The position numbers and the translations under genes were made by a program. Below are positions 23,501-24,820 of a stretch of 24,820 nucleotides of DNA, one piece after another. The notes under the pieces are model-generated. The model did no database searches. It saw nothing but the letters and a program-made list of their open reading frames with translations, and was not told the DNA's origin. Each line of letters starts with the position of its first letter. Position 1 is the stretch's first letter. Origin of the DNA: JAPHTQ01 sp050287105 (GTDB taxonomy: Bacteria; Pseudomonadota; Gammaproteobacteria; Thiohalomonadales; Thiohalomonadaceae); contig JBNKBG010000033.1 in NCBI GenBank assembly GCA_050287105.1, positions 1-24,820 of the forward strand. The letters run 5' to 3'.

Positions 23501-24481
23501 ATAGTCCTGTAGCTGACTTATTTTCCGGCTATGGTGACGTTTGCCTGTCGTAGTATCAAATGCGAGAAGTGTATCAGCGTTAATAGTGAGTAATAGAACG
23601 TCGTCTTTTTTCGCATCGTTTTGTGCTATTTGTCCCGTTAGTGTCAGGACGGTATTGAGATTGGAGCGCATCATGATGAACGTAGTGGGTGTACTCTCTT
23701 TGCGCGGAGAGGAGAAGAGCGGGACAATATAATCCGTGTGTATATGATCCCCATCGAGCATGAAATGGTGGTTATGTTTTATTTCTCCATCGTTGCGCGC
23801 CTCATTGATAAGCGCCACAGTTGCTGCAGACAAGATTGCATGTTCACCGAGGGAAAGTAGCGGATTGCCCTCCCTATCTAGCAGAATAATTGATTCATAG
23901 TTGTAGTTCTTTTGTACTTCCTGTAGATATTCTGCGACAAGTTCACGTGAATTCTTATCGCCGGTACGTTGTAGATGGCTGGTCACTTCGCTCAAGGTAC
24001 GATTGTGATAGAGCACTTCAGCATCACTATTTCTCTCATTCAGCCAACTCTCTATATGTATCGCCTGAACCTTTGCCTTACCAAGTAAACGGGACTGAGC
24101 CTCGCGCTCTAGTGCTGGTGCATTAACCAGATAAATTAGAAAAATGAGCAGTGGCAGGAAAATGAACAGGGTAAAAGAGGCCGGGAGTACATGGATTTTG
24201 CTCCAGGGTTTGCTTGTGTAGGCGTATTGCTCGTGTTGCGCGGACTCTTCCGGCACCCAATTGCGTAGCGTGACATAGAGCAACGTGCCCGTTACGAGGA
24301 CAAATAGCAGTCCTTTTAGCGTTTCGAAGATTCCCTGTAGTTCCGGGTTGGTGACAGTTTGTGGTAGCAGGGAGCTGGAGGTAGTGATCCAGAGCGCCGC
24401 TCCGACCATATAGGCCAATACGACTTTGGCCGGTCGAGTGCGCAGGAACTGGTATATGCGATTTATCAGGCTGCCTTTCAT
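20561..24481 (-). CDS. Membrane Cache-PAS-GAF-HD-GYP c-di-GMP phosphodiesterase, 1306 aa
   Basis: Layout: membrane helices near 18-36, 55-72 and 101-120; an extracytoplasmic Cache-like sensor (about 125-375); a helix at 381-405; PAS domains (about 425-540, 551-665 and 675-795); GAF (about 810-970); another PAS (about 982-1100); and HD-GYP (about 1115-1300). The HD pair is H1171-D1172 (AGHLHDIGK) and the GYP motif is at 1232-1234 in HHERIDGSGYP. H1139, H1200 and H1224-H1225 complete the metal site, so hydrolysis of c-di-GMP to pGpG or GMP is expected. Inputs may be a periplasmic small molecule plus several cytoplasmic signals. The ATG at 24479-24481 has only a weak GAGAAG upstream. The stop lies inside the 3' end of the GGDEF-EAL gene, with no terminator between them. 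Confidence 0.95.
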   Translation of the reverse strand: MKGSLINRIYQFLRTRPAKVVLAYMVGAALWITTSSSLLPQTVTNPELQGIFETLKGLLFVLVTGTLLYVTLRNWVPEESAQHEQYAYTSKPWSKIHVLPASFTLFIFLPLLIFLIYLVNAPALEREAQSRLLGKAKVQAIHIESWLNERNSDAEVLYHNRTLSEVTSHLQRTGDKNSRELVAEYLQEVQKNYNYESIILLDREGNPLLSLGEHAILSAATVALINEARNDGEIKHNHHFMLDGDHIHTDYIVPLFSSPRKESTPTTFIMMRSNLNTVLTLTGQIAQNDAKKDDVLLLTINADTLLAFDTTTGKRHHSRKISQLQDYYPAVIASRGKPTGTIITTDFRDVTVLAAWQRINGTKWNILAKADRNTVLAPLWNILGWVALVGTFLIAVIIALLHMLWKRQEYYQQLERLAREKQTDQLLNHFFEMPLVGMAIWSAKNGGWVRFNDHLCEMLGYTRSRMNKLYWKELSHPGDSAAEEQALEEINEGKIDSYSMEKRLLRIDGTVLYSDVDVHCVRDDTGKADLLVATVNDITAYKHTIEALRESEARFQNIFNGVLDGIALADKDTGAFIAGNTAFCKMLGYTREEIEGMSFHDIHPEETLVAIEEAYAHATVDKVEIIEDVKVLRKDGSIFSADIKGGLIMVGDREYIMGIFRDTSERNTMLQALADNESRLSTLINTIPDLIWLKDTSGVYLLCNATFEEFIGAPMSEIVGKTDYDFFDQELGNFFQENDLKAMQAGKPRMNEETVTFANNGQEVVLETIKAPVQDGQGKLVGILGIGRDITARKNYENKLERLSQFYAALSQSNEAIIRCADETELLQDICRIAVQLTQIKAAWVGMIDKNGETLQWAAGYGEGNEELATITTAAENRTNMGNSPCYQAFKHNKDIWIQNYPGDELGEPCRKIATAHHWRSAASLPLHREGAVIGVLNLYAGIENAFDEDVRKLLNEMAFDISFALDNFVLENQRRASEKSLLESEQRFRGLVEQSLSGIYIIQNDKYVYANPRFAEILGFTSEAELVGTTPVELIVEEDRAEVSNQLNSLLSGKRTHIAYEVQVQRRDGKLIDIGVHGALATYLGHPAIIGLIQDVTDKKQSEEHLKIYVEKLQASLMQTVEVATLLSEMRDPYTAGHERRVAEVAAAIGKEMGLNEHQQEGLRVAGHLHDIGKINIPSEILAKPGKLTTLEYEIIKGHPEAGFNVLKDVDFPWPVAQVALQHHERIDGSGYPAGLKGEHILLEARITAVADVVEAMGSHRPYRPGLGIGPALEEIERGKGTLYDLNVAEACLRLFREKGYSLPA

Positions 24482-24558
24482 TCTGATTATTCTTCTCTGT
24501 TTTCCCTAACCAGTGTCACCATGCAGAGGTATTACCGTACTCTTGCACTTGGCCATTG

Positions 24559-24583
24559 ACGATAGCATACAGCTATCTATCGT
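24559..24583. promoter_or_regulatory. Inverted repeat upstream of the HD-GYP gene
   Basis: ACGATAG (24559-24565) pairs with CTATCGT (24577-24583) across 11 bases, about 80-100 bases before the HD-GYP start. It could be an operator or part of the 3' end of the upstream regulator transcript. Confidence 0.35.
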
Positions 24584-24652
24584 GTGGGTTTAGATAGAAA
24601 TATTAGACTATTTATTACCATTTACCGCGCCGAATGGCGGTTTGGGAGGGAA

Positions 24653-24820
24653 TTAGGATTTTCGCGGTACACCCAGCCGATGACGACGCTCCCATAGCGT
24701 CTTGCGACTGACCCCAAGCTGTCGGGCCAGTTCTGTCTCGGTCATTTTCTTCTCATTTTCACGTACGAAGTGGATGAAGTATTCGTCGAGGGAGAGTTTG
24801 TCGTTTGCTCCCTCGGCGGG
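24653..24820 (-). CDS. C-terminal end of a Fis-type HTH regulator, probably NtrC-family (partial)
   Basis: The frame enters from the right edge and ends at TAA (24655-24653), giving 55 residues. After an acidic linker (LSLDEYFIHFVRENEKK) comes a Fis-type helix-turn-helix: MTETELARQLGVSRKTLWER followed by RHRLGVPRKS. This ending is characteristic of sigma-54-dependent response regulators, where it binds enhancer sites; the receiver and AAA+ domains would lie beyond the window. It is in the same orientation as the HD-GYP gene, with a 171-base gap that has no clear sigma-54 promoter (no GG-N10-GC match found). Confidence 0.8.
   Translation of the reverse strand, partial: PAEGANDKLSLDEYFIHFVRENEKKMTETELARQLGVSRKTLWERRHRLGVPRKS

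Noticed and set aside
24482..24652. Sigma-54 promoter before the HD-GYP gene
   Set aside because: Given the adjacent NtrC-type C-terminus I looked for GG-N10-GC. The best candidate (TGGCCAAGTGC on the minus strand) has the wrong spacing.

Overview
The window is typical of a free-living or symbiotic gammaproteobacterium. The closest resemblance I can suggest is to sulfur-oxidising Chromatiales-like lineages. This rests on gene content (VC_2705-type acetate symporter pair, DUF294/CBS proteins, rhodanese, many c-di-GMP enzymes) and on interspersed palindromic repeats; it is an inference from memory, not a search. No rRNA, tRNA or CRISPR array is seen.

Layout. (1) 1-2870: the tail of an unknown gene, a stand-alone cyclic-nucleotide-binding-fold protein (+), a bidirectional terminator, then minus-strand genes for a small membrane protein, transaldolase and a VOC/glyoxalase-fold protein. 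(2) 2874-3926: a membrane diguanylate cyclase with a TTG start. (3) 4000-6960: an AT-richer accessory stretch, all minus strand, holding a cytosolic-looking NUC1-type nuclease, an anchored orphan protein, a two-helix membrane protein with a long coiled coil, and a 49-residue Cys-containing mini-protein. Duplicated intergenic blocks and short tandem motifs lie between these genes. (4) 6950-7500: a gene-free patchwork of hairpins and interspersed repeats. (5) 7566-16643: a minus-strand acetate block: acetyl-CoA synthetase (acs), a DEDDh exonuclease, a cNMP/CBS/nucleotidyltransferase protein preceded by a translationally coupled mini-ORF, the sodium:acetate-type symporter with its DUF4212 small subunit, and a second cNMP/CBS/nucleotidyltransferase paralogue. 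(6) 16659-17276: a striking GTTAC/GTAAC operator-like array, a good sigma-70 promoter and a rhodanese gene with terminator. (7) 17463-24481: two very large c-di-GMP proteins in convergent orientation whose ends overlap by 19 bases: a membrane PAS-GGDEF-EAL protein and a Cache-PAS-GAF-HD-GYP protein. (8) 24653-24820: the C-terminal Fis-type helix-turn-helix of a protein that runs off the window, probably a sigma-54-dependent (NtrC-family) regulator.

How they may work together. ActP-type symporter plus DUF4212 would import acetate or a similar small monocarboxylate and Acs would activate it to acetyl-CoA. The two flanking nucleotidyltransferase-like proteins carry ligand-sensing (cNMP fold, CBS pair) and GlnD-like catalytic motifs, so they are good candidates for signal-dependent control of this pathway, but their target is unknown. 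The three c-di-GMP enzymes suggest elaborate sensory control of lifestyle. The most promising undescribed material is the twin nucleotidyltransferase/exonuclease/mini-ORF unit around the acetate genes, the GTTAC array, and the repeat-bracketed accessory stretch at 4.1-6.9 kb.
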